NCBI RefSeq assembly: GCF_900106525.1
Contig: NZ_FNOG01000003.1
Location: forward strand, 281,676-345,675
Direction of reading: 5' to 3'
Source of the DNA: Lysobacter enzymogenes
GTDB lineage: Bacteria; Pseudomonadota; Gammaproteobacteria; Xanthomonadales; Xanthomonadaceae
DNA: 64,000 nt
The notes beneath the pieces were generated by a model, which was not told where the DNA came from, did not search any database, and saw nothing but the letters and a program-made list of their open reading frames with translations. A program made the translations under genes and the position numbers. Positions 1 through 7,986 of the stretch are shown here, piece by piece; position 1 is the first letter of the stretch, and every line of letters starts with the position of its first letter.

Positions 1-75
1 CAGCTCCAGCGCGCCGCGCGATTTGGAGCAGCGCGGGTTGTGATAGAGGCGGGTAGGGGCGCGAAGCTTGGACAT
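1..75 (-). CDS. ArsC-family reductase, N-terminus only
   Basis: The complement of the first 75 bases reads MSKLRAPTRLYHNPRCSKSR and continues past the window edge. The LYHNPRCSKSR stretch is the hallmark N-terminus of glutaredoxin-type arsenate reductases (ArsC/YfgD family), with the catalytic cysteine after NPR. The ATG at 75 follows an AGGAG ribosome site. Only 25 codons are visible, so it cannot be said whether this is a true arsenate reductase or the YfgD-like branch. It is read away from the neighbouring tRNA-Val and is separated from it by a terminator hairpin. Confidence 0.75.
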   Translation of the reverse strand, partial: MSKLRAPTRLYHNPRCSKSRGALEL

Positions 76-172
76 GGACGGACTCCTGTACGCAAAGGCG
101 CGCCGCTGTGCGCACGCGCCGCTTTGAGCGCGCCGCAATCGAAACCTTGCGCGGGCCGGACGCGGCGCAACG

Positions 173-197
173 AAAAAAGCCGGCTTTCGCCGGCTTC
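173..197 (-). terminator. intrinsic terminator of tRNA-Val transcript
   Basis: On the minus strand a perfect 6-bp GC stem (GCCGGC/GCCGGC) closed by a GAAA tetraloop is followed by a run of six T. It lies 12 bases past the CCA end of tRNA-Val. Confidence 0.8.
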
Positions 198-208
198 TTT
201 CTTGCAAC

Positions 209-283
209 TGGTGGGCGGTGCAGGGTTCGAACCTGCGACCCTCGCCGTGTGAAGGCGATGCTCTACCGCTGAGCTAACCGCCC
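209..283 (-). tRNA. tRNA-Val(CAC)
   Basis: The complement folds as a full cloverleaf: acceptor GGGCGGT, D-arm GCTCAGCGGTAGAGC, anticodon loop CTTCACA (anticodon CAC, valine), T-arm with GTTCGAA, and an encoded CCA end. It has its own promoter (302-330) and terminator (173-197), so it is a single-gene transcript. Confidence 0.95.
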
Positions 284-301
284 GATGTAATCGGGTCGCA
301 A

Positions 302-330
302 ATTGTAATCGCGCGATCCGGAACTGACAA
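302..330 (-). promoter_or_regulatory. sigma70-type promoter of tRNA-Val
   Basis: On the minus strand TTGTCA (330-325) and TACAAT (307-302) are separated by exactly 17 bases and sit about 20 bases upstream of the tRNA. I see no gene or other signal in the remaining intergenic stretch 331-618. Confidence 0.8.
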
Positions 331-618
331 GCCTTTGCGGCCATCGATTTTCGGATCGTCCCATCCGCCGGATTGCGTCTGCGGAAACGGGGCGGGGCCG
401 CACCGGCCGCCGCCGCGGATCGCCCTGGAAACCGCGGTAAAACGCGCCAGAACCGGGCCGGAGCCATGCGGCGGGGCCGGGTCCGGGCCGAGGCGATCCC
501 CTGTAAGCGGGGCCGACTTCGGCGCATCGCGGCCCGGTGGGCACCACGCGGCCGCGCATCCCGGCCGAACGCGCCGCCCGGCGCCAGCGCGCCCGTCCGG
601 CCAGGCCAGCGCCTGCGC

Positions 619-1473
619 TTACTCCAACTGCTCCTTCGCATACGCCGCATCCAGCGCTTCCATCGCGTCGAGCGGCTTGAGCTTGGCGGCCTTTTCGTAG
701 GCCGCCGCGGCCGCGGCTTCCTGCTTGTCGCCGTGCAGCAGCATCAGCACGTTGCCGTGCTCGATGTGGGCGATCGGCGAATCCGGAGTCAGCTTGAGCG
801 CGGTCTTGATGTGCTTCTCCGACTCGCTGGCCTTGGCGCCGTAGGTGAGCCCGCCGATCATGCCGCCGATCTTGTCGATGATCTCGGCGTGGTACAGCGC
901 CATCGCGGTATGCGCTTCGGCGTGCTTGGCTTCCAGTTCCAGGGTCGTGTCCAGCGCGGCGCGGACCTTGCCGGCGATGCCGTCCTTGAGCGCCTTGGCG
1001 ATGCTCAGGCCCTGGCTGTAGCGGCCCAGGGCGAAGGCGTAGCGGTAATGGCTGTTGGCCTCGTCCGGCAGCGCGGCGACCGCGGCCTCGGCGATCTTGG
1101 CCGCCTGCTGATAGCGCTTGAGCTGCTCGGCCTCGTCCTCGACCAGATAGGTCGCGTGGATGCCCAAGGCTTTCACCGCCACCGAAGCGCCGACCGGGCC
1201 GAGCTTCTCGCCGGCGTCGAAGGCCGCCTTGAAGTCGCCGCGATGGAACGCGCGCCAGGCCTCCTGCAGCGCCTCGGCCAGCGCGTCCGCGTCCGCGCCC
1301 TTGGGCGCGGCCTTGCCGGCGGCCTTGATCAGCGCGCCCGCGCGCTTGGCGTCCGGGAACGGCTCGGCATCGCCGGCGTGCAGCTTGGGCCAGGCTTTCT
1401 TGAGGGCGTCGCCGGCGTAGGCATAGGCCTTGGCGTCGTGCGGAAAAGCGGCCCAGGCGGTCTTGGCGGCCAT
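619..1473 (-). CDS. TPR-like helical repeat protein
   Basis: This is a 284-residue, Ala/Lys-rich, all-helical protein without signal peptide or membrane segment. The C-terminal half (residues about 150-270) shows TPR-like spacing, such as HAEAHTAMALYHAEI and DSPIAHIEHGNVLMLLHGD with an A-Y-E-KA-KL-P ending, so a cytoplasmic protein-interaction role is likely. The partner is unknown. Similar proteins occur in Xanthomonadaceae as uncharacterised TPR proteins. The ATG at 1473 is the first plausible start. Confidence 0.65.
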   Translation of the reverse strand: MAAKTAWAAFPHDAKAYAYAGDALKKAWPKLHAGDAEPFPDAKRAGALIKAAGKAAPKGADADALAEALQEAWRAFHRGDFKAAFDAGEKLGPVGASVAVKALGIHATYLVEDEAEQLKRYQQAAKIAEAAVAALPDEANSHYRYAFALGRYSQGLSIAKALKDGIAGKVRAALDTTLELEAKHAEAHTAMALYHAEIIDKIGGMIGGLTYGAKASESEKHIKTALKLTPDSPIAHIEHGNVLMLLHGDKQEAAAAAAYEKAAKLKPLDAMEALDAAYAKEQLE

Positions 1474-1648
1474 GTACTGTCCTTGTTCGAACGGATCGGA
1501 CCGGCAGCATCCCGCCGCGGCGGGGGGGCTGGCAAGAGGGGCCGCGCGCCTGTGCGCCGGCTGAAAGGGCTAGTGCCATTGCTCGATGCGCGCTGGCGAT
1601 AGTGCGCGGGCGAAACCGTCCATTCCGGGCGGTCGACGGAGTGCGACG

Positions 1649-2077
1649 ATGGCAGTGGGCAAGCGCAAGAAGCAGGCGGCGGCCAAGCCGGCCGCGAACC
1701 AAACCACCACGCTGCGGCACCTGTGGCTGGCCAGCTTGGGTCTGGCCGCGCTCGCGCGCCGCGAAGCGCTGGCCGGCGCCGGCCGTGCGGCCGGGCAGGT
1801 CGACGCGCTGCAGCGGCGCGTGCGCGATCTGGCCTCGGACGCGCGCGGCAACGTGGTCGGCGGGATCGAGAACGTGCGCGGCCAGGTCGAGCCGAAAGTG
1901 GTGCAGTTCAGCGCCGAAGTCGAGGCGCGGCTGGCGCCGGTGCTGGACAAGCTCGGCCTGAAGGGCCAGCGCACGCCGCGCGCCCAGCGCAAGGGCCGCA
2001 AGCCGGCGGCGAAGAAGGCCGCGGCGCCGCGTCGTGCCGCGCGCAAGCCGGCCGCACGCCGCGCGCGCAAGGCTTGA
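1649..2077 (+). CDS. phasin-like protein with histone-like basic tail
   Basis: This 142-residue protein has a short basic N-terminus, a central amphipathic helical segment (about 20-105, rich in A/V/L/Q/R) resembling the PHA-granule phasin family, and a tail of PAAKK/RRAARKPAARR repeats (about 110-142) like histone H1 or AlgP. Such tails bind nucleic acid or polyanions. It runs opposite to the neighbouring TPR gene. A second, better-matching phasin lies at 7224-7808, and a PHA-system protein at 10752. The assignment rests on composition and neighbours, not on a clear family motif. Confidence 0.55.
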   Translation: MAVGKRKKQAAAKPAANQTTTLRHLWLASLGLAALARREALAGAGRAAGQVDALQRRVRDLASDARGNVVGGIENVRGQVEPKVVQFSAEVEARLAPVLDKLGLKGQRTPRAQRKGRKPAAKKAAAPRRAARKPAARRARKA

Positions 2078-2082
2078 CACCG

Positions 2083-2108
2083 AAAGGGCGCCGAATGGCG
2101 CCCTTTTT
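2083..2108. terminator. bidirectional intrinsic terminator
   Basis: A stem AAAGGGCGCC/GGCGCCCTTT with a GAAT loop is followed by further T on the plus strand and has A before it, so it can end both the phasin-like gene and the convergent TetR gene. Confidence 0.8.
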
Positions 2109-2153
2109 CGTTGCGGCGAGAGGTTTGCCGACCGCGTTCAGCCGCGGCCGGCC

Positions 2154-2780
2154 TCAGTCGAGATACGCGCGGATCAGCGTGTTCAGGTGCATCCGCTCGG
2201 CATCGCGCAGGAACGGCGACAGCAGCATCATCACCTGGACGATGCCGTCGCGGATCGCCGCGTGCTCGTCCTTGTCGCCGCGCGCGGCGGCGTAGTTGAG
2301 CCAGAACGTCGCGATCACCAACACGTTGGTGGCGGTGGCCGCCAGCTCGTCGCCGGACGCGCGCATGACCCCGGCCTGCGACAACCCGCGCATGACCAGG
2401 TGGGCCTGCTCGTCGGCGCGCTTGAGGATGCGCGCGAAGCGCATGCGCAGGCGGCGGTTGCGGCTGAGGATCTCGACCAGATCGCGGTAGAGGAAGCGGT
2501 AGTCCCAGATGCACTCGAACACCAGGTGCAACTGCAGCCAGATGTCCTCCAGCCCCGGCAGGCGCCCTTGCGGCGCGGCCAGGGCGGCGTCCATGCGCTC
2601 CTCGAATCGAGCGAACAGCTGCTCGATGATGTCGTCCTTGTTGCGGAAGTGGTAGTACAGATTGCCGGGGCTGATCTCCAGCTCGTCGGCGATGTGGTTG
2701 GTGGTGACGTTGGGCTCGCCTTGCGCGTTGAACATGATCAACGCGGCATCGAGGATGCGTTGGCGGGTCTGTTTCGCCAT
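2154..2780 (-). CDS. TetR-family transcriptional repressor
   Basis: This is a 208-residue TetR regulator. The N-terminal HTH spans residues about 5-50 (TRQRILDAALIMFNAQG, then NLYYHFRNKDDII, the canonical recognition helix region). The rest is a ligand-binding helical domain including YRFLYRDLVEIL. It is transcribed with the acyl-CoA-binding protein gene upstream and divergently from the fatty acyl-CoA reductase. Control of this acyl-CoA locus by an acyl ligand is inferred from position only. Confidence 0.85.
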   Translation of the reverse strand: MAKQTRQRILDAALIMFNAQGEPNVTTNHIADELEISPGNLYYHFRNKDDIIEQLFARFEERMDAALAAPQGRLPGLEDIWLQLHLVFECIWDYRFLYRDLVEILSRNRRLRMRFARILKRADEQAHLVMRGLSQAGVMRASGDELAATATNVLVIATFWLNYAAARGDKDEHAAIRDGIVQVMMLLSPFLRDAERMHLNTLIRAYLD

Positions 2781-2815
2781 CGTGCGGCCGGGGGAAGGCG
2801 GGGCGGGGCGCGGCG

Positions 2816-3073
2816 TCAGCCGCGCAGCTTCTTGACCAGATCGACGTACTTCTTCTTGGCTTCGGCCTGATCGGTGCCCTTGAGCTTTTCCCAGGCCTCG
2901 TACTTGGCCGTGCCGACGAAGTCGAAGAAGCCGGGCTTGGGCCCGTTGACATCGCCTTCGGCGCCCTGCTTGTACAGCGCGTACAGGCGCAGGAGGGTGT
3001 CGTTATCGGGGCGTTCGGGCAGGGACTGGACGTCCTTGGCGGCTTGTTCGAATGCGGCTTGGATATCGGACAC
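2816..3073 (-). CDS. acyl-CoA-binding protein
   Basis: This is an 85-residue ACBP, the usual family length. The signature YALYKQGAEGDVNGPKPG is followed by KYEAWEKLKGTDQAEAKKKY, which supplies the acyl-CoA phosphate and adenine contacts. The start is GTG at 3073 with AGGAG upstream; a longer reading frame beginning at 3136 has no ribosome site. It buffers cytoplasmic long-chain acyl-CoA. Its place between a TetR gene and a divergent fatty acyl-CoA reductase suggests it supplies acyl-CoA to that enzyme. Confidence 0.9.
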   Translation of the reverse strand: MSDIQAAFEQAAKDVQSLPERPDNDTLLRLYALYKQGAEGDVNGPKPGFFDFVGTAKYEAWEKLKGTDQAEAKKKYVDLVKKLRG

Positions 3074-3228
3074 GGCGGGCCTCTCCTGGGCACCAGGTTG
3101 AGGCGGCATCACACCATGCGCTCCGGAGTGGGTCAATACGGAAAGGAATTGTTACCGCGCCCGCGCTCTGGCACCGTAGCGTCATGCCGCCGCAACGGCG
3201 GCCGATCGGGGCCATCCAGGAGAGGGGT

Positions 3229-5232
3229 ATGAGCTATTTCGTCACCGGCGCGACGGGTTTCATCGGTCGCTTCCTCGTCAGCAACCTGCTGAAACGCAAG
3301 GGCACGATCCACGTGCTGGTGCGCAAGGATTCGCAGAAGAAGTTCGACGCCACGGCCAAGAAGATGGGTTGGGACCTCAAGCGGGTGATCCCCGTGGCGG
3401 GCGACATGACCCAGGCCAAGTGCGGGCTGACGCCTGCGCAGATCCGCTCGCTGAGCGGGAAGATCAAGCATTTCTTCCATCTGGCGGCGATCTACGATCT
3501 CACCGCCAGCGCGCAATCGCAGCGCGCGGCCAACATCGACGGCACCCAGCACGCGCTGGACCTGGCCGCGGCGCTCAGCGCCGCGCCGGCGTCCAATCTG
3601 GTGTTCCATCACACCAGTTCGATCGCCGCCGCCGGCATGTACCCGGGCGTGTTCCGCGAGGACATGTTCGACGAGGCCGAGGGCCTGGACGATCCGTACC
3701 TGCGCACCAAGCACGATTCCGAGGGCCTGGTCCGCGCCGAGAAGCGGGTCAAGTGGCGGATCTACCGCCCGGGCATGGTGGTCGGCCATTCGCAGACCGG
3801 CGAGATGGACAAGATCGACGGCCCGTACTACTTCTTCACCTTCCTCAAGAAGCTGCGCGAGATGCTGCCGCCGTGGATGCCGATGCTCGGCGTCGAGGGC
3901 GGGCGGATCAACATCATCCCGGTCGACTACGTGGTCGACGCGATGGACCACATCGCGCACAAGCCCAAGCTCGACGGGCATTGCTTCCACCTGACCGATC
4001 CGGAGCCGCAGCGCGTCGGCGAGGTGCTCAACACCTTCGCCCGCGCCGGCCACACGCCGGAGATGACGATGCGCATCGACGCGCGCATGTTCGCCTTCGT
4101 GCCCAGCGGCATCCGCGGCGCGGTCGGCAACCTGCCGCCGGTGCGTCGCTTCGTCGGCATGCTGCTGCGCGACTTCAAGATTCCCAAGGAAACCCTGAAG
4201 TTCATCACCTATCCGACCCGCTTCGACAACCGCGAGACCGAGCGCGCGCTGCGCGGCAGCGGGATCAAGGTGCCGCACCTGGACGACTACGCCTGGCGCC
4301 TGTGGGACTACTGGGAACGCCACCTGGATCCGGACCTGTTCGTCGACCGCACGCTTAAGGGCAAGGTGCGCAACAAGGTCGTGGTGATCACCGGCGGCTC
4401 GTCCGGCATCGGCCTTGCGACCGCGGAGAAGGTCGCCGCGGCGGGCGCGGTCACCATCATCGTCGCGCGCGGCGAGGAGGAACTGTTCAAGGCCCGCGAC
4501 GCGATGAAGGCGCTCGGCGGCAAGGTCTTCGCCTACACCGCGGATCTGGCCGACATGGCCGACTGCGACCGCCTGGTCGAGACCATCCTCAAAGAGCACG
4601 GCCACGTCGACATCCTGGTCAACAACGCCGGCCGCTCGATCCGTCGTTCGATCGAGCTCAGCTACGATCGTTTCCACGATTTCGAACGCACCATGCAGCT
4701 CAACTACTTCGGCAGCCTGCGCCTGATCATGGGCTTCATGCCGAAGATGACCGAGCGCCGCAAGGGCCACATCATCAACATCTCCTCGATCGGCGTGCTG
4801 GCCAACTCGCCGCGGTTCTCGGCCTATGTGGCGTCGAAGGCCGCGCTGGACGCGTTCAGCCGCTGCGCGCAGGGCGAGCTGTCGGGCAAGGGCATCAGCT
4901 TCACCACCATCAACATGCCGTTGGTGAAGACGCCGATGATCGCGCCGACCAAGATGTACGACAGCGTGCCGACGCTGACGCCCGACGAAGCCGCCGACCT
5001 GGTGGTCAAGGGCATCATCGAGCGGCCCAGCCGCATCGCCACGCGCCTGGGCATCTTCGCCTCGGTGGTCAACGCGCTGGCGCCGAAGGCCTACGAGGTG
5101 GTGATGAGCACCGCGTTCGAACTGTTCCCCGACTCGGCCGCGGCCAAGGGCGACCGCAAGGGGCTCAAGGACGAACACGCCAACAGCGAGCAGATCGCGT
5201 TCGCGGCGTTGATGCGCGGCGTGCACTGGTAA
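3229..5232 (+). CDS. fused fatty acyl-CoA reductase (acyl-CoA to alcohol)
   Basis: This 667-residue protein has two SDR domains. The N-terminal extended-SDR half carries TGATGFIG near residue 6 and Y157-x3-K161. The C-terminal classical-SDR half carries TGGSSGIG at about 388 and a YVASK motif with Tyr533. The order and many local sequences (GHSQTGEMDKIDGPYYFF, NYFGSLRLIMGF, MPLVKTPMIAPTK, ending MRGVHW) match the Marinobacter Maqu_2220-type reductase of about 661 residues. That enzyme takes fatty acyl-CoA through the aldehyde to the alcohol with NADPH, a wax-ester precursor route. AGGAGAGG precedes the ATG. No wax synthase is visible here. Confidence 0.9.
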   Translation: MSYFVTGATGFIGRFLVSNLLKRKGTIHVLVRKDSQKKFDATAKKMGWDLKRVIPVAGDMTQAKCGLTPAQIRSLSGKIKHFFHLAAIYDLTASAQSQRAANIDGTQHALDLAAALSAAPASNLVFHHTSSIAAAGMYPGVFREDMFDEAEGLDDPYLRTKHDSEGLVRAEKRVKWRIYRPGMVVGHSQTGEMDKIDGPYYFFTFLKKLREMLPPWMPMLGVEGGRINIIPVDYVVDAMDHIAHKPKLDGHCFHLTDPEPQRVGEVLNTFARAGHTPEMTMRIDARMFAFVPSGIRGAVGNLPPVRRFVGMLLRDFKIPKETLKFITYPTRFDNRETERALRGSGIKVPHLDDYAWRLWDYWERHLDPDLFVDRTLKGKVRNKVVVITGGSSGIGLATAEKVAAAGAVTIIVARGEEELFKARDAMKALGGKVFAYTADLADMADCDRLVETILKEHGHVDILVNNAGRSIRRSIELSYDRFHDFERTMQLNYFGSLRLIMGFMPKMTERRKGHIINISSIGVLANSPRFSAYVASKAALDAFSRCAQGELSGKGISFTTINMPLVKTPMIAPTKMYDSVPTLTPDEAADLVVKGIIERPSRIATRLGIFASVVNALAPKAYEVVMSTAFELFPDSAAAKGDRKGLKDEHANSEQIAFAALMRGVHW

Positions 5233-5252
5233 ACCCGCTCGCATCGCAAGCA

Positions 5253-5285
5253 GACGAAGCCCGGCCCCGCCGGGCTTCGTCGTTT
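5253..5285 (+). terminator. intrinsic terminator of the acyl-CoA reductase gene
   Basis: A 13-bp perfect stem (GACGAAGCCCGGC/GCCGGGCTTCGTC) with a CCC loop is followed by GTTTT, 20 bases after the stop codon. Two slightly diverged copies of this same hairpin recur at 5444-5474 and 5636-5667. Confidence 0.9.
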
Positions 5286-5784
5286 TAGCTATCCGCGCAA
5301 GCTGCCTGGGCTCTCTGTAGGAGCGGCGCAAGCCGCGACCACGACACCTCGCTGACGGCGCAACCTTGCAAGCGCAGTCGCGGCTCGCGCCGCTCCTACA
5401 GCGGCTTGCGGCTGCTGCGCAGCGTCGGCATCAGGCAAAACGCACGAAGCCAGGCAGCGCCGGGCTTCGTCGTTTCAAGCATTCACGCAACCCACCTGGG
5501 CTCCCTGTAGGAGCGGCGCAAGCCGCGACCGCGACACCGCGCATACGGCGCAACCTGGCAAGCCCGCAGTCGCGGCTCGCGCCGCTCCTACAGCGGCTTG
5601 CGGCCGCTGCGCAGCATCGGCATCAGGCAAAACGCACGAAGCCCGGCAGTGCCGGGCTTCGTCGTTTCAAGCACTCACGCAACCCACCTGGGCTCCCTGT
5701 AGGAGCGGCGCAAGCCGCGACCGCGACACCTCGCTGACGGCGCAACCTGGCAAGCCCGCAGTCGCGGCTCGCGCCGCGCCTACA
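5253..5784. repeat. three tandem terminator + REP-pair units
   Basis: Three copies of one composite unit (period about 180-200 bases) fill the gap: terminator hairpin, then an inverted pair of GTAGGAGC-type REPs (5316-5400, 5516-5592, 5698-5784). Each pair starts TGTAGGAGCGGCGCAAGC and ends with the inverted form ...CCGCTCCTACA; the last right arm has CGCGCC instead of CGCTCC. These belong to the GTAG-headed REP class known from Stenotrophomonas and relatives. No transposase (RAYT) is in the window. Confidence 0.85.
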
Positions 5785-5800
5785 GCGGCTTACGGCCGGC

Positions 5801-6820
5801 TCAGTAAGCCTTGCACTGGAAGAAGCGCACCCGGCTGTTGCTGTTCGGCGGCGGCTGCAACTGCACGCGCGAGGAGCGCAGTTCCGGATAGCGCTCCAGC
5901 AATTGGCAGATCGCGTCGACGTCCTGCTTCTGGGCCTCGCTGAGCCGGTAGATCAGCAGGTTCGACGCGGTTGACCACAGCGCGCGCTCGGTGCCGGGCA
6001 GGCGCGCGGCGCTGCGGATCACTTCGGCGCGGTCGGCGTCGGCGTCGCCGGTGGATGCCGACGGCACCGGCGCGGCCGGTTGTTGCGGCGCGGGCGGCGC
6101 GACGGGCGCCGGCTGCGGCGTGTCGGCGGCCGGCGGGGTGGGTGCGGGCGGCGCGTCGTCGCCATCGCCGGCGGCGGGCGCGTCGGTGCCGGCCGATGCG
6201 GGCGTCGGCGTCGGCGCTTCGTCGGGCAGCAGTTGCGGCACCAGGAAGCCGACGATCAGCGCCAGCGCGATCGCTGCGCCCCAGGCGGCGACGATGGTCT
6301 GGATGCTGCGCTTCTGCGCCGCGGCGATGATTTCGTGGCGGGTCGAGGCCGGCAGTTGCGGTTCGACCAGTTCCCACAAGGTCTCGCCGCTGTACAGGTC
6401 CAGCCCGTCGGCGACGCGCTCGGAGTTGGTATCGAAGCGGCCGGTGGTGACCAGCAGGCCGCCGGCGGCGCCGTGGAAGCGCACCGCGTCGGCCAGTTCG
6501 GCCACGGTCGCGGCCGGCACCTTGTAGTCGCCGTCGCCGAGCTTGCACGACAGCAGCCAGGGCTTGCCGGCGCGCAGCAGGCGCAGTTCGGCCTGGGTGC
6601 CGCGGGCCAGCGATTCCTCCACCGATTCGGCCTCGAAACCGCGATCGCGCAGCGCCTCGACGATCAGGCGCGCGAACTCGCGCCAGCGCATCTTGGCCAG
6701 GCCGGCGATGCCGGTGGCGACTTCAGTGCGATGACGGCGATACGACCACAGGTAGGCGGTGGACCCCAGGCCGATCGTCAGCGCGACGGCGGCAGCGGAC
6801 CACAGGGAGAAACTCGACAT
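5801..6820 (-). CDS. membrane protein with Mrr-like nuclease-fold domain
   Basis: This 339-residue protein has a TM helix at about 5-27 and an Mrr/restriction-endonuclease-like domain at about 42-150 (MRWREFARLIVEALRDRGFE, then AELRLLRAGKPWLLSCK, and GLLVTTGRF). A second TM helix lies at about 176-196, followed by a long Pro/Ala linker and a small C-terminal domain. In the nuclease fold the expected pattern is D-x(n)-(E/Q)-x-K; here SCK replaces QxK, so activity is doubtful. Membrane-anchored Mrr-like proteins of this layout are uncharacterised. Confidence 0.7.
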   Translation of the reverse strand: MSSFSLWSAAAVALTIGLGSTAYLWSYRRHRTEVATGIAGLAKMRWREFARLIVEALRDRGFEAESVEESLARGTQAELRLLRAGKPWLLSCKLGDGDYKVPAATVAELADAVRFHGAAGGLLVTTGRFDTNSERVADGLDLYSGETLWELVEPQLPASTRHEIIAAAQKRSIQTIVAAWGAAIALALIVGFLVPQLLPDEAPTPTPASAGTDAPAAGDGDDAPPAPTPPAADTPQPAPVAPPAPQQPAAPVPSASTGDADADRAEVIRSAARLPGTERALWSTASNLLIYRLSEAQKQDVDAICQLLERYPELRSSRVQLQPPPNSNSRVRFFQCKAY

Positions 6821-7051
6821 GTAACGCTAGGCCCATAAAAGACGCTGAGGATATACGGCTTCAGACATATGAATTCCACGCGAATTGCGACGCAGTTCGC
6901 GGATTCGATGTGTGCGGGGTCTGCCGTTCACGAGGAAACGCGGCAGCGGCGCGGCCGTGAAAGGCTTGAGCGGCGAGCGCGCAGAAACGCGAAGCGGGCG
7001 AAAGCAACTTCGCCCGCGTCCCATTCCTGCGCGCTGTCTGCACTTGTAAGA

Positions 7052-7113
7052 AAGCCCGCCAGTCCGAAACCGTAAGGGGAGGGGAGCATACGGAAGCGCG
7101 GACTGGCGGGCTT
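7052..7113 (-). other. 15-bp perfect inverted repeat hairpin
   Basis: Perfect 15-base arms (7052-7066 and 7099-7113, AAGCCCGCCAGTCCG and its complement) enclose a 32-base loop with a G-rich core (AAGGGGAGGGGAG) and an inner ACCGTA/TACGG pairing. It lies between the phasin gene (ends 7224) and the divergent start of the Mrr-like gene (6820). On the minus strand the stem is followed by TCTT, so it may terminate the phasin transcript; an sRNA is an alternative. The rest of 6839-7223 shows no gene. Confidence 0.55.
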
Positions 7114-7223
7114 AAGCGGGCCTCGCGCCCGAGCGGCGCGAGACGGTGAAGCGGTACGGCGGATCAGTGATACCGCGCGTTCGTGTCAGCGCCTAGGACG
7201 CTGATGCGACCGCGCCGTGAAAC

Positions 7224-7808
7224 TCAGGGCGCGACCGGCGGCTTGGGCTTGGCCACCGCCTTGCGCGGCGCCTTGGCCTTGGCCGGCTTGGCGGCGGCAG
7301 CGGGCTTGGCGGCCTTCTTGGCCGGCTTGCGCGCCGGCGCGGCGCCGCCGCCCTGGCGGCGAAGCTCGGCGGTCAGCGCGTCGACGCGCTCGCTGAGTTC
7401 GGCCAGATCGTCGCGGCCCGGCACGCCGAGCTTGACCAGGGCGCGCTGCACGCGCTCTTCGAACACCTTTTCCAGGCGGTCCCAGGTGTCGGTCGCGCGC
7501 TCGCGCGCCTGGCCGACCTTGGACTCGACCACATCGCGCAGCGCGCCGGCCTGGCCGCCGGTGAACTTGCGCGCGGTCTGTTCCAGGTTCAGGCCTTCCT
7601 TGACCAGGCCTTCGAACAGCTTGGTGCCTTCGGCCTGGGCGCGGCCGAACGCGCCGACGCCGGCCAGCCAGATCTGCTGCGCCGATTCGCTCAGGGTCTT
7701 GGACAGGCGCTCGGCCTGTTCCTGCGCGCCCGCGCCCTTGCCGGCGGCGCCGGCGGAGCGGGTCTTGCCCGAGGTCTTCTTCGCGGTCTTCTTGAACTTG
7801 GCGGCCAT
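7224..7808 (-). CDS. phasin family protein
   Basis: This 194-residue protein has a Lys/Ala-rich N-terminus. The phasin core (about 30-135) contains IWLAGVGAFGRAQAEGTKLFE, typical of polyhydroxyalkanoate granule-associated proteins of the PhaF/PhaI family. A coiled-coil segment (DDLAELSERVDALTAELRRQ) and an AKPAKKAAKPAAA histone-like tail follow. It would coat PHA or lipid granules and, through its tail, may touch DNA. It is transcribed alone, downstream of a divergent gap; no phaC is in the window. Confidence 0.85.
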   Translation of the reverse strand: MAAKFKKTAKKTSGKTRSAGAAGKGAGAQEQAERLSKTLSESAQQIWLAGVGAFGRAQAEGTKLFEGLVKEGLNLEQTARKFTGGQAGALRDVVESKVGQARERATDTWDRLEKVFEERVQRALVKLGVPGRDDLAELSERVDALTAELRRQGGGAAPARKPAKKAAKPAAAAKPAKAKAPRKAVAKPKPPVAP

Positions 7809-7928
7809 GGACGTCCTGTGATTAAGGTTAGTGCTGTGGCCTCACGATGGGGCCGCTGTCTAGAGTATTCACACCAGCGCAGCGCAACGATCGCGCGCTG
7901 CGTCGCGGATGCGCGGCGAAAACGCGAA

Positions 7929-7954
7929 GGGCGGGAAGCCTGCGCTTCCCGCCC
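7929..7954 (-). terminator. terminator-like hairpin after patatin gene
   Basis: A perfect 10-bp stem (GGGCGGGAAG/CTTCCCGCCC) with a 6-base loop lies about 33 bases past the patatin stop codon. On the minus strand it is followed by TTCGCGTTTTCG. Confidence 0.6.
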
Positions 7955-7986
7955 TCGCATTCATCGGTCTTGGTGCGCGTGGCGCG

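Noticed and set aside
40..252. Plus-strand ORF of 70 codons over tRNA-Val ending GGAGFEPATLAV
   Set aside because: The ending is the usual false translation of the strand opposite a tRNA T-arm; the tRNA explains the sequence.
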